Below are positions 7,878 through 16,495 of a stretch of DNA of 64,000 bases, piece by piece. Numbering within the stretch: position 1 is the first letter of the stretch; every line of letters begins with the position of its first letter. The notes below the pieces were generated by a model, which did not search any database, had not been told where the DNA came from, and was given only the letters and a program-made list of their open reading frames with translations. This DNA is from Candidatus Bacteroides intestinipullorum (lineage in GTDB: Bacteria > Bacteroidota > Bacteroidia > Bacteroidales > Bacteroidaceae): positions 1-64,000 of the forward strand of contig JAHLFO010000111.1 of NCBI GenBank assembly GCA_018883785.1, written 5' to 3'. The translations under genes and the position numbers were made by a program.

Positions 7878-9119
7878 TTATTCATCGCGTATCGCCTCGA
7901 TCGGTTTGATAGCCATGGCACGATAGGCAGGAGCCAGTCCGGCCAACAGTCCCAAGACGATGACCAACAGGCAGGTACCGACAGCCATGCCGAATCCCAC
8001 CTGATAGTGCGTTTCGACCACTCCGGAAGGATTGGCCGCCTTCTCCAATACATTGAGGACAAAGACGCCAAACGAGATGCCCGCCATACCGGCTACGGTG
8101 GTCAGCACCATGCTCTCACTCAAAATCTGTTGCAAGATGTCCCGCGGGCGGGCACCTATGGCGCGACGTATGCCAATCTCGGTAGTGCGCTCCTTGACGG
8201 TGACCATCATGATGTTGCTCACGCCGATGGCTCCGGCCAACAATGTGCCCAGCCCCACCATCCACGTGAGGAAGCGGACACCTGTCATCAGATTGTCCAT
8301 CATGCTGAACATCGCCTCCAGATCCAACATCATCACGGCCTGCTTGTCCGTGGGGCTGATATAGTGGGCTTCTTTGATGCGTCGCTCTACCTCGGGCTTC
8401 ACGTCTTTCACTTTCACGCCCGGCTCCATGGTGAAGCAGACCACGTGCACCTTATTGCCCAGGTTATACATCTTCTGCATCGTGGTGTAAGGCAAAGTCA
8501 CAGCCTCCGAAGCCTGTCCCTGGATATTGACGTTGCCCTCGCTACTGCACATACCGATGACCTGGTAGTAGACGCTGTCCACCTGCACATACTTGCCACA
8601 CGGGTCGCCACCATCCTTGAAGATACTCTCGTAGACACGCTTGCCGATGACGCACACCTTGCGCCCCTCACGGATGTCCACATCGTTGATAAAGCGGCCA
8701 TAGGCCATCTCCTGATGCTCCAGTTGTTCATAATTGGGATACAGCCCGCGGACATTGCACTCATATTTATTGCCCTCGTACACCGCCTGCTTGCCCCATT
8801 GCGCGATGCTCGGCGTAGCCATGGCCACTCCTGGCACATCGGCCACACGCTCCACATCATCTATCTCCAAGTCCCACCAACGCCCTTTGCGAAAGCCCTT
8901 GTAGGGTTCATTGGTCTTACTCGAGATGACAAAGCCGGAGTTCGTGGCAAATCCCTCGAACTCTTGTTGCAGTTCTTCCTGCATACCCCGTCCGCCCCCG
9001 CTCAAAGCCACGAGCATGAAGATGCCCCAGAAAACGCCGAAAGCGGTCAGCAGGCTGCGCGTCTTGTTGCGGGTGATAGTGACAAGAATTTCCTCAATGG
9101 TATCTTTATCGATTTTCAT
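7878..9119 (-). CDS. ABC transporter permease, MacB/FtsX type (second)
   Basis: The 413-residue protein has one N-terminal membrane helix (about 22-42), a large periplasmic MacB-type core domain (about 45-280), and three C-terminal helices of the FtsX fold. The cytoplasmic coupling segment is TVKERTTEIGIRRAIGARPRDI. There is no ATPase domain, unlike E. coli MacB, so it depends on the separate ATPase encoded first in the operon. It is a paralog of the preceding permease and the two probably form a heterodimer. It ends with the family's typical tail AIKPIEAIRDE. Confidence 0.92.
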   Translation of the reverse strand: MKIDKDTIEEILVTITRNKTRSLLTAFGVFWGIFMLVALSGGGRGMQEELQQEFEGFATNSGFVISSKTNEPYKGFRKGRWWDLEIDDVERVADVPGVAMATPSIAQWGKQAVYEGNKYECNVRGLYPNYEQLEHQEMAYGRFINDVDIREGRKVCVIGKRVYESIFKDGGDPCGKYVQVDSVYYQVIGMCSSEGNVNIQGQASEAVTLPYTTMQKMYNLGNKVHVVCFTMEPGVKVKDVKPEVERRIKEAHYISPTDKQAVMMLDLEAMFSMMDNLMTGVRFLTWMVGLGTLLAGAIGVSNIMMVTVKERTTEIGIRRAIGARPRDILQQILSESMVLTTVAGMAGISFGVFVLNVLEKAANPSGVVETHYQVGFGMAVGTCLLVIVLGLLAGLAPAYRAMAIKPIEAIRDE

Positions 9120-9155
9120 CTGTGGTCAGTATTTAATGATTAAGAGAATATTGGC

Positions 9156-10415
9156 TCAGTCTGCCCGCAACGCTTCGATGGGACGTATCTTGGTCGCCTT
9201 CCTCGCTGGGAACAGTCCGGCCAGCGTGCCCGCAACGATAAGGGTCACCGTAGCCTGGATGGCGATGCCGATATCCACCGTGGGGTCACTGAACATCTTG
9301 GCCTCAAACATGCCCGCATCCACCGTCTGGCTGCCGAAAACAGCATCCATCCATTCTGTCGCCCCGATGCCAGCCACCATGCCCACATAGCCGAAGACTG
9401 TAGTGATGACCACGCTCTCCACGATGATGAGCCACAGAATGCTGCGGGGTTTGGCACCCAATGCCTTGCGGATGCCGAACTCGTGGGTACGCTCGCGGAC
9501 AGTGATGAGCATGATATTGCTGACACCCACAATACCGCTCAACAACGTAAAGATGCCAATGACCCAGATGGCCGTGCGCAGGATGCCCATAGCCGCCATG
9601 GTCTGTAAGTAACTGGTGAAACGGTTCCACAACCAGATAGCACCATCATCGGTAGGATCGAAACGATGATTCGCTCCGATGACCCGTCGATAGTCCGCCT
9701 CAAACTGCTCGTTGCTCTCCTCGGTAGTCAGGCCCTTAGTCGTGAAAATGATGCTGTTCAGGTCATTGCCTTTGTTGTAAATGGTTTGCAGGGTGCTGAA
9801 CGGGATGAAGGCCGAATTGGGTTCACTGCTGCCCTCGTCGTCATAAATGCCCACTACCTGGTAGGCCACCCCTCCGGCATTGACAAACTTGCCCAACGGT
9901 TCGACATGCGTCTTGCCAAACAGAACATCGGCCGACTTCCGATGCAAGATGATGGATTTCCTCCGCTCGCGGATGTCCGTCTCGTTGACGAAACGCCCCT
10001 CAACCACCTTCACGGGCTCCACCTCAGGATAATTGGGATGCACACCGTTCAGAGAAAGATTGACGTACTCCGAGCCATAACTGATATCCATCGACGACTG
10101 GAACACAGTGGCACCGGCTTCCTCCACACGGTCGGTGAAGCGTGCCTCCGTATCCTTCAGGTCGCGGTTGTCCAAGTCAATGGAGCGTCCCTCCTTCAGT
10201 CCGTCATAAGGCTTGGTCGTCCATCCGCCCCACACCCGGACCGAGTTCAATGCCCGTTCGCCGGAACTTTCCTCGAAAGCATGTATGATGCCGTTGCCCG
10301 CTCCCAGCAGCACAATAAGCATGAAGATGCCCCATGCCACGGCAAAGCCGGTAAGGAAGGTGCGGAGCTTGTTGCGCCGGATGGTTCCGTAGATTTCTTG
10401 CCAGAGATCAATCAT
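9156..10415 (-). CDS. ABC transporter permease, MacB/FtsX type (first)
   Basis: The 419-residue permease has the same plan as its downstream paralog: an N-terminal helix (about 18-42), a periplasmic MacB core and three C-terminal helices. The segment TVRERTHEFGIRKALGAKPRSI lies between the helices, and the tail is ATKIRPIEALRAD. It overlaps the ATPase gene by 4 bases (the ATGA arrangement), so the two are translationally coupled. MacB-type systems act mechanically on periplasmic substrates and do not carry them across the inner membrane; this follows from family knowledge. Confidence 0.92.
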   Translation of the reverse strand: MIDLWQEIYGTIRRNKLRTFLTGFAVAWGIFMLIVLLGAGNGIIHAFEESSGERALNSVRVWGGWTTKPYDGLKEGRSIDLDNRDLKDTEARFTDRVEEAGATVFQSSMDISYGSEYVNLSLNGVHPNYPEVEPVKVVEGRFVNETDIRERRKSIILHRKSADVLFGKTHVEPLGKFVNAGGVAYQVVGIYDDEGSSEPNSAFIPFSTLQTIYNKGNDLNSIIFTTKGLTTEESNEQFEADYRRVIGANHRFDPTDDGAIWLWNRFTSYLQTMAAMGILRTAIWVIGIFTLLSGIVGVSNIMLITVRERTHEFGIRKALGAKPRSILWLIIVESVVITTVFGYVGMVAGIGATEWMDAVFGSQTVDAGMFEAKMFSDPTVDIGIAIQATVTLIVAGTLAGLFPARKATKIRPIEALRAD

Positions 10416-11128
10416 TTCATCAGCCCTCCCTGGCCGAAAGGCGACGCGTCGTGCCGCAGGTTCTCCTCAATGCTACCGATAACGCCATCTTTGATGTGGA
10501 TAATCTTGTCCGTCTGGTTGGCCACGCCGCTCTCGTGGGTGACCACGACGATAGTCATACCCGTCTGATGCAGGTCTTTGAGGATTTGCATCACCTCCAC
10601 GGAGGTCTTGCTATCCAAGGCACCGGTGGGTTCGTCCGCCAGGATGATCTGCGGCCGGGTAATGAGGGCACGCGCTATGGCCACACGCTGTTTCTGTCCG
10701 CCAGACATCTCGTTGGGCATGTGGTGCGCCCAATCCTTCAGGCCCAGACGATCCAGATATTCCAAAGCCAAGGCATTACGCTTCTTCCGGCCCACGCCTT
10801 GGTAGAACAGCGGCAAGGCTACATTCTCCACAGCATTCTTGAACGAAATCAGATTGAACGATTGGAAGATGAAGCCAATCATGCGGTTGCGGTATTCGGC
10901 GGCCTTGTTTTCACTGAGTCCCTTGATGAGCGTCCCGTTCAAGTAATACTCTCCGGTATCATAATTATCCAGTATACCTAATATATTAAGTAAGGTGGAT
11001 TTTCCGGAACCGGATGCTCCCATGATGGAAACGAATTCCCCCTTATCGATGTGGAGGTTGATACCCTTCAACACATGCAGGGGCGCGCCGTTGTAGTAGG
11101 TCTTGTTAATGTCCTTTAAATGTATCAC
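10412..11128 (-). CDS. ABC transporter ATPase, MacB/LolD type
   Basis: This 238-residue nucleotide-binding subunit has Walker A G37-ASGSGKST45, the signature MSGGQKQR, Walker B ILADEPTGALD and the H-loop VVTHE. The length and the insert after Walker B match the LolD/MacB/FtsE class. It powers the two permeases encoded directly after it. The gene is first in the operon. The upstream region (11129-11304) is shared with the divergent ROK kinase gene. I see no clear TAnnTTTG in the right place for this gene. Confidence 0.94.
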   Translation of the reverse strand: MIHLKDINKTYYNGAPLHVLKGINLHIDKGEFVSIMGASGSGKSTLLNILGILDNYDTGEYYLNGTLIKGLSENKAAEYRNRMIGFIFQSFNLISFKNAVENVALPLFYQGVGRKKRNALALEYLDRLGLKDWAHHMPNEMSGGQKQRVAIARALITRPQIILADEPTGALDSKTSVEVMQILKDLHQTGMTIVVVTHESGVANQTDKIIHIKDGVIGSIEENLRHDASPFGQGGLMK

Positions 11129-11243
11129 TGTCGTTGTGGTTTTATGTCACAAAAATGGTTGTTTTGTCCTATTAGACGCTGCAATGTTACGAAAAGTTGC
11201 AGTAGAAGTGAAATTTTTTAGGGAAAGATTTTGCCGTCTCATT

Positions 11244-11251
11244 TAGTTTTG
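11244..11251 (+). promoter_or_regulatory. -7 element for the ROK kinase gene
   Basis: TAGTTTTG fits TAnnTTTG and lies 53 bases before the ATG at 11305. No clear -33 element is seen. Confidence 0.45.
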
Positions 11252-11304
11252 TGACTTTTGTAACCAATTAAGATCAACAAAACCCTTTAAAAACAAAATC
11301 TATC

Positions 11305-12285
11305 ATGAACTCAAACATGGAGAAGCCCTATGTAGTGGGCATTGATATTGGTGGTACGAACACTGTTTTCGGCGTAGTAGACGCGCGTGGTACAATCATT
11401 GCAAGCGGTTCGATCAAGACCGGCGCTTATCCAGACGTGGATGAATATGTAGACGCGGTATGCAAGAACCTGTTGCCTCTGATTGTAGCCAACGGTGGTT
11501 CGGACAAGATAAAGGGCATCGGCATCGGTGCACCTAATGGAAATTATTACAGCGGAACCATCGAGTTCGCCCCCAACCTTCCGTGGAAAGGTGTCATCTC
11601 GTTGGCCGCCATGTTCGAAGAACGCTTGGGCATCCCCACGGCACTGACCAACGACGCCAATGCCGCCGCCATCGGCGAGATGACGTACGGTGCCGCCCGT
11701 GGTATGAAGGACTTTATCATGATCACCCTCGGCACAGGCGTGGGCAGCGGTATCGTCATCAACGGCCAGATGGTCTACGGTCACGACGGCTTTGCCGGCG
11801 AACTGGGACACACCATCATCCGCCGCGAGAACGGGCGTCTCTGCGGTTGCGGACGCAAGGGTTGCCTGGAAACTTATTGCTCGGCTACGGGTGTGACCCG
11901 CACAGCCCGCGAATTCCTGGCAGCACGCACCGAGCCCAGCCTGCTGCGCTCTATCCCGGCTGAGAACATCACATCAAAAGATGTGTATGACGCAGCTGTG
12001 AAAGGCGACAAACTGGCGAAGGACATCTTCGACTACACCGGTCAAATCCTGGGCGAAGCCATCGCAGACTTTATCGCGTTCTCCAGCCCCGAGGCCATCA
12101 TCCTCTTTGGCGGCCTGGCCAAGTCGGGAGATTATATCTTCAAGCCCATCCAGAAAGCCATCGACGAAAACATCCTGCCCATCTACAAAGGCAAGGCCAA
12201 GCTGTTGATGTCTGAACTGAAAGACTCCGATGCAGCCGTCTTGGGTGCCAGCGCACTGGGCTGGGAGCTGAAAGATCTGAAATAA
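11305..12285 (+). CDS. ROK family sugar kinase, probable glucokinase
   Basis: The 326-residue cytosolic kinase opens with the phosphate-binding loop GIDIGGTNTVFGVVD (residues 13-27). It has the ROK signature around LTNDANAAAIGE and GTGVGSGIVINGQ, and the ROK zinc site (CGCGRKGCLETYCS) after the H of GELGHTIIRR. There is no N-terminal HTH, so it is an enzyme rather than a NagC-type repressor. Bacteroidetes ROK kinases of this length are usually glucokinases, but N-acetylmannosamine or other hexose kinases cannot be ruled out. An alternative start at the second ATG (11317) would remove four residues. Confidence 0.88.
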   Translation: MNSNMEKPYVVGIDIGGTNTVFGVVDARGTIIASGSIKTGAYPDVDEYVDAVCKNLLPLIVANGGSDKIKGIGIGAPNGNYYSGTIEFAPNLPWKGVISLAAMFEERLGIPTALTNDANAAAIGEMTYGAARGMKDFIMITLGTGVGSGIVINGQMVYGHDGFAGELGHTIIRRENGRLCGCGRKGCLETYCSATGVTRTAREFLAARTEPSLLRSIPAENITSKDVYDAAVKGDKLAKDIFDYTGQILGEAIADFIAFSSPEAIILFGGLAKSGDYIFKPIQKAIDENILPIYKGKAKLLMSELKDSDAAVLGASALGWELKDLK

Positions 12286-12312
12286 ATAGTTCCCCCTTTC
12301 TTTTTTATGCAC

Positions 12313-12352
12313 ATCCCCTTCGCGAATGTCTTGTCCGCGAAGGGGATTTTTC
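12313..12352 (+). terminator. Terminator between the ROK kinase and YihY genes
   Basis: ATCCCCTTCGCG pairs perfectly with its complement across an 11-base loop (12313-12347), followed by TTTTTC. It sits between two convergent genes. The T-run favours the plus strand. It abuts the YihY stop codon at 12351. Confidence 0.9.
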
Positions 12353-13670
12353 ATAAATCTTTCAGCAACACATTTCCCGCGCTTTTGTAATACTCTTCCT
12401 TAGCCCGCATCAGCACGGCCCACTCATCGCTATAGGTCTTATCCTTGTCTATCTTGAAGTCTTCCGAACCGTGCGTGTCCAGCCGGTCCAGCAAGACGGC
12501 CACATTCAGCTGGTTGATGTCCATGGACGGCTGATAGGCAATCTCCTCGCTCTTCTCGTCACTGGCCACTTCATGAATCAGATTGATTTCCTGCAATTCG
12601 TAGAGCGTACGGTGAGCCAACTGGATAGGAATCTGGCACTCTTCGGAGATAGTCTGGGCATTATAAGGGGCCTCGTTGCGTGCAAAGCGTTTGGTGATCA
12701 GCGACATGACGAGGATGGAAACGAACTCGCGGTAGCGGTGGCTGATGTTGCGCGTGTCTTTGTCGAAGCTGAAATTGCGGATATTCTGGCTGGCGTAGGT
12801 CAACTGGGCACCAAAGAGGCAGATGGTCCACGAAATCTGAAGCCACAGCAAGAACAGGGGCAAGGCGGCAAAACTGCCGTAGATAGCATTGTAGCGTGAC
12901 ACCCACAGCTGCCCGCTGATGTAGAGGAACTGGAAGGCCTGATGAGCCGACCCGGCCAAGATGCCCGACACCAGCGCATGACGAAACTTCACCTTCGTAT
13001 TGGGCATAAAGATATACAGCCCTGTGAACATGAACCAGGTCAGGGCAAAAGGTATCAGCCGAATCATAAACTTGCCCAAAGGAGCCAACAAGGCATAATC
13101 TTCCACATGCTTCAAGGCTGTACTCATATAGATGGACAGACCGCCCGAAATCACCAGCAACAGGGGAATGAGCAGCAGCATCGACGAGTAGTCCGTGATT
13201 TTGCGGTACATGCTCCTCGCCTTCTTCACCTGCCAGATGCGGTTGAAGGTGATCTCCATGCTGTTCACCAGGTTCAGCACCGTCCAAAGCAACAGGATGA
13301 CGCCCACACCGATAAAGACGCCGCTCTTGGTTTCGGACAAGTAGGAGTTGACAAATTGCAGGATGACATCTACTGCCTCGGATTGCCCGGCAAAGGTCGT
13401 CGTGATCTGCTCGCGGATAATATCGTCAAACCCGAAGCCCCGGGCTATGGCAAAGACAATGGCCAGGATGGGCACGATGGCCAGCAGCGTACTGTAGGTC
13501 AGGGCGGAAGCCTTGTTGACCAACCTGTCCTGCGTGAAACGATTGACGCAAAGATAGATACTCTTGATGACATTGTAGACGGAGAAAGTCGTCTTGGTAA
13601 CCTCATCCTCTGTGATACGCCAGATGTCGTAGGTCAGGAATTTCCAAAGGGCTGCAATACGCTTGTTCAT
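12351..13670 (-). CDS. YihY/BrkB family inner-membrane protein
   Basis: The 439-residue protein has the YihY fold of about six membrane helices between residues 45 and 305 (for example LVNKASALTYSTLLAIVPIL and VFIGVGVILLLWTVLNLVNS). A cytoplasmic tail of about 130 residues follows, with a winged-helix-like segment (AQTISEECQIPIQLAHRTLYELQEINLI). Older databases call this family ribonuclease BN in error; its function is unknown. The tail is longer than in E. coli YihY (about 290 residues) but usual in Bacteroidetes. The gene follows the RNase P RNA by 40 bases on the same strand and may be read from that promoter. Confidence 0.85.
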   Translation of the reverse strand: MNKRIAALWKFLTYDIWRITEDEVTKTTFSVYNVIKSIYLCVNRFTQDRLVNKASALTYSTLLAIVPILAIVFAIARGFGFDDIIREQITTTFAGQSEAVDVILQFVNSYLSETKSGVFIGVGVILLLWTVLNLVNSMEITFNRIWQVKKARSMYRKITDYSSMLLLIPLLLVISGGLSIYMSTALKHVEDYALLAPLGKFMIRLIPFALTWFMFTGLYIFMPNTKVKFRHALVSGILAGSAHQAFQFLYISGQLWVSRYNAIYGSFAALPLFLLWLQISWTICLFGAQLTYASQNIRNFSFDKDTRNISHRYREFVSILVMSLITKRFARNEAPYNAQTISEECQIPIQLAHRTLYELQEINLIHEVASDEKSEEIAYQPSMDINQLNVAVLLDRLDTHGSEDFKIDKDKTYSDEWAVLMRAKEEYYKSAGNVLLKDL

Positions 13671-13710
13671 GGCAATGACGTTTCCGAGTTACACATATAT
13701 ATAAAATAAG

Positions 13711-14079
13711 AAAAGCAGCCGGCCTGTAAGCCGGGTTCTGTTTCCCGTGGAAGCCACGGGACGCCTGTCATTTATCTCGTCCGCATGTCACCATGCGGCT
13801 TTAGCGGTCTACCCTCCGACATGGAGCGAGCAACTCTCTTAACGCCGGTTTACATGACCTTACAACTCCCAAGACGCACAGCCCTTGTGTCGCCACAAGG
13901 CTGGTGGGCTCTTACCCCACCTTCTCACCCTTGCCTACGGATGACTCCGCAGGCGGTTCTTTTCTTCTGCGTTACTCCACCCTCGCGGACGGCTTTCTGT
14001 TAGGAAGTGGGATGCTCTGCGTTGCCCGGACTTTCCTCCTGCGCAAACTGCGCAAGCGACAGACCGGCCGACTGCTTCG
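13711..14079 (-). ncRNA. rnpB: RNase P RNA, bacterial class A
   Basis: The minus strand carries the conserved core GGAGGAAAGTCCGGGC near the 5' end. The closing helix P1 is formed by GAAGCAGTCGGCC (5' end at 14078) and GGCCGGCTGCTTTT (ending at 13711). The 3' conserved region ends in AGAACCCGGCTTACAGGCC. Length is about 369 nucleotides, normal for type A. A TACCTTTG promoter ends 7 bases before the deduced 5' end, which confirms the boundary. The RNA is the catalytic part of the enzyme that removes tRNA 5' leaders. Confidence 0.96.
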
Positions 14080-14085
14080 TGGGGG

Positions 14086-14093
14086 CAAAGGTA
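14086..14093 (-). promoter_or_regulatory. -7 element for rnpB
   Basis: The minus strand reads TACCTTTG, placed exactly where the -7 box should be relative to the RNase P RNA 5' end. Confidence 0.75.
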
Positions 14094-14121
14094 ATATAAA
14101 AAAATGAGATAGCGAGGGGAT

Positions 14122-14172
14122 GGCGTTACCTTTGCGAGAGAAAGGCGCTCCTTTACCGAAAGAAAGAGCTGC
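14122..14172. repeat. Two-copy degenerate tandem repeat (family B)
   Basis: Two units of about 21 bases carry the core GCGAGAGAAAGGC / CCGAAAGAAAGAGC, preceded by GGCGTTACCT. The same GGCGTTAYCT start and GCGAAAGAAAG core recur at 18881-18931. It lies in the 373-base gap between rnpB and dnaK. No open frame or RNA fold explains it. Confidence 0.5.
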
Positions 14173-14224
14173 ACATTCCGGCGCAAAACCAAGGTATATC
14201 TCCGCCCGAGGACAGGTATGCCCC

Positions 14225-14290
14225 TAAGCACGGGCGCAGGCTCGGGTAAGCGCGGGCGCAGGCATACCTAAGCATGGGCCAGAAACTACC
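14225..14290. repeat. 22-bp tandem repeat array (family A, locus 1)
   Basis: Units start at 14225, 14247 and 14269, each with TAAGCRYGGGC. The first two are nearly full length, and the third diverges after 12 bases. The same unit, with changes, recurs at 23928-23993 and inverted at 33130-33195. The array lies about 160 bases upstream of dnaK. The rest of the gap to the dnaK start shows no TAnnTTTG element that I can support. Confidence 0.75.
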
Positions 14291-14452
14291 TGCCCAAAAC
14301 GCACCGCTTCCTGCCACAATGACAGTCCTTCTGACAAAATCCGAGGAATATTCCGTGCCAAGGGCTTTGGCACGCCGTTTGTCCTAAGTAATGCGTCTGC
14401 CGCAAGGCGGACAGAATAAACTTGAATAATAACAATAAAAAAGAATACGATC

Positions 14453-16378
14453 ATGGGAAAGATTATTGGTATTGACTTAGGAACTACAAACTCGTGTGTA
14501 GCCGTATTTGAAGGCAACGAACCGGTAGTGATTGCGAACAGCGAAGGCAAGCGTACGACTCCTTCCGTAGTAGCATTTGTAGACGGTGGCGAACGTAAGG
14601 TGGGTGACCCTGCCAAGCGTCAGGCCATCACGAACCCGAAGCGCACGGTGTACTCCATCAAGCGTTTCATGGGTGAGAACTGGAGCCAGGTACAGAAGGA
14701 AGTATCCCGCGTGCCCTATCCTGTTGTGAATGACAACAACATGCCGCGTGTAGACATCGACGGCCGTCATTATACTCCGCAGGAAATCTCCGCCATGATT
14801 CTTCAGAAGATGAAGAAGACGGCTGAGGATTACTTGGGCCAGGAAGTGACAGAAGCTGTCATCACGGTGCCTGCCTACTTCTCCGACTCCCAGCGTCAGG
14901 CCACGAAAGAGGCCGGACAGATTGCCGGATTGGACGTAAAGCGTATCGTGAACGAACCTACGGCCGCCGCTTTGGCTTACGGTATCGACAAGGCTAACAA
15001 GGATATGAAGGTGGCTGTGTTCGACCTCGGTGGTGGTACGTTCGATATCTCCATCCTGGAGTTCGGCGGCGGTGTGTTCGAGGTATTGTCCACCAACGGT
15101 GATACCCACCTGGGCGGTGACGACTTCGACCAGGCTATCATCAACTGGCTGGTACAGGAATTCAAGAACGATGAAGGCGCAGACCTGACTACCGACCCGA
15201 TGGCCATGCAACGTCTGAAAGAGGCTGCCGAAAAGGCTAAGATTGAGTTGTCTTCCTCTACTTCTACGGAAATCAACCTGCCGTACATCATGCCGGTAGG
15301 CGGTGTGCCCAAGCACTTGGTGAAGACATTGACCCGTGCCAAGTTCGAGCAGTTGGCTCACGACTTGATTCAGGCTTGCCTGGAGCCGTGTAAGAAGGCC
15401 ATCAGCGATGCTGGACTGAGCACTTCGGATATCGACGAAGTCATCCTGGTAGGTGGTTCGTCCCGTATCCCTGCTGTACAGCAATTGGTTCAAGACTACT
15501 TCGGCAAAGTGCCTTCCAAGGGTGTGAACCCCGATGAGGTGGTAGCCGTAGGTGCTGCTATCCAGGGTGCCGTATTGAACAAGGAAGCCGGTGTGGGCAA
15601 CATCGTCCTGCTGGATGTCACTCCGTTGACCTTGGGTATCGAGACCATGGGCGGTGTGATGACCAAGTTGATTGATGCCAACACGACCATTCCTTGCAAG
15701 AAGAGCGAAGTGTTCTCCACGGCTGCCGACAACCAGACAGAGGTAACCATCCACGTCCTGCAAGGTGAGCGTCCTATGGCTGCGCAGAACAAGTCCATCG
15801 GCCAGTTCAACCTGACCGGTATCGCTCCGGCCCGTCGTGGTGTTCCTCAGATTGAGGTAACCTTCGACATCGACGCCAACGGTATCTTGAAAGTGTCTGC
15901 CAAGGATAAGGCCACGGGCAAGGAACAGGCCATCCGCATCGAAGCTTCCAGCGGTTTGAGCAAGGAGGAAATCGAGCGCATGAAAGCCGAAGCTACCGCC
16001 AATGCCGAAGCCGACAAGAAGGAACGTGAGAAAGTGGACAAGCTGAACCAGGCCGACTCCATGATCTTCACCACCGAGAACCAACTGAAGGACTTGGGCG
16101 ACAAGCTCCCGGCCGACAAGAAGGCTCCTATCGAAGCTGCCCTCCAGAAGTTGAAAGACGCCCACAAGGCTCAAGACCTGGCTGCCATTGACAGCGCCAT
16201 GGCCGAACTGAACACTGCCTTCCAGGCCGCCAGCGCCGAGATGTATGCCCAGAGCGGTGCACAAGGTGGTGCCGGTGCACAAGGCAATGCTAATGCCGGT
16301 AGCCAGCAAGCCGGTAACCAAGGCAATGACAAGCATGGCGACAATGTACAGGATGCGGACTTTGAGGAAGTCAAATGA
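14453..16378 (+). CDS. dnaK: Chaperone DnaK (Hsp70)
   Basis: The 641-residue Hsp70 is complete. The nucleotide-binding domain starts at [13 protein letters not shown] (residues 5-17) and contains [29 protein letters not shown] and [10 protein letters not shown]. The interdomain linker is [13 protein letters not shown]. The substrate-binding and lid domains follow, with a Gly/Ala/Gln-rich tail (about 598-630) ending in the conserved DADFEEVK-like C terminus. With GrpE and DnaJ, encoded 8 kb away, it folds and rescues proteins in the cytosol. The gene is monocistronic with a strong terminator. No CIRCE operator is evident upstream. Confidence 0.98.
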   Translation: MGKIIGIDLGTTNSCVAVFEGNEPVVIANSEGKRTTPSVVAFVDGGERKVGDPAKRQAITNPKRTVYSIKRFMGENWSQVQKEVSRVPYPVVNDNNMPRVDIDGRHYTPQEISAMILQKMKKTAEDYLGQEVTEAVITVPAYFSDSQRQATKEAGQIAGLDVKRIVNEPTAAALAYGIDKANKDMKVAVFDLGGGTFDISILEFGGGVFEVLSTNGDTHLGGDDFDQAIINWLVQEFKNDEGADLTTDPMAMQRLKEAAEKAKIELSSSTSTEINLPYIMPVGGVPKHLVKTLTRAKFEQLAHDLIQACLEPCKKAISDAGLSTSDIDEVILVGGSSRIPAVQQLVQDYFGKVPSKGVNPDEVVAVGAAIQGAVLNKEAGVGNIVLLDVTPLTLGIETMGGVMTKLIDANTTIPCKKSEVFSTAADNQTEVTIHVLQGERPMAAQNKSIGQFNLTGIAPARRGVPQIEVTFDIDANGILKVSAKDKATGKEQAIRIEASSGLSKEEIERMKAEATANAEADKKEREKVDKLNQADSMIFTTENQLKDLGDKLPADKKAPIEAALQKLKDAHKAQDLAAIDSAMAELNTAFQAASAEMYAQSGAQGGAGAQGNANAGSQQAGNQGNDKHGDNVQDADFEEVK

Positions 16379-16411
16379 TTCCGATAAGTAAATACATACT
16401 AAATCGCAAGC

Positions 16412-16450
16412 AAAAGCGTGCAGCTCAATGAGTTGCACGCTTTTTGCGTT
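16412..16450 (+). terminator. Terminator of dnaK
   Basis: AAAGCGTGCA and TGCACGCTTT form a perfect stem around GCTCAATGAGT (16412-16445), then TTTTT. It lies 34 bases after the dnaK stop codon. Confidence 0.92.
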
Positions 16451-16495
16451 TATGGGCTTCTTGGTTTCTATGCCTTTTTTACGCCCTTTTTTACT

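Noticed and set aside
8007-9143. 378-codon open frame antisense to a permease gene
   Set aside because: His/Asp/Ala-rich composition without domains, typical of a shadow of a G+C-rich gene.
11129-11304. Riboswitch or attenuator before the efflux operon
   Set aside because: The divergent region shows no strong stem-loop or known riboswitch core that I can recognize.
14224-14616. Open frame with PAPALTRACARA-type peptides over the repeat array
   Set aside because: The peptide comes from the 22-bp DNA repeat. It appears again at 33125-33200 in another frame, so the DNA and not the protein is repeated.
14477-16438. 653-codon open frame antisense to dnaK
   Set aside because: It mirrors dnaK codon use and shows no protein family features. 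Long antisense frames opposite dnaK are a known artefact.
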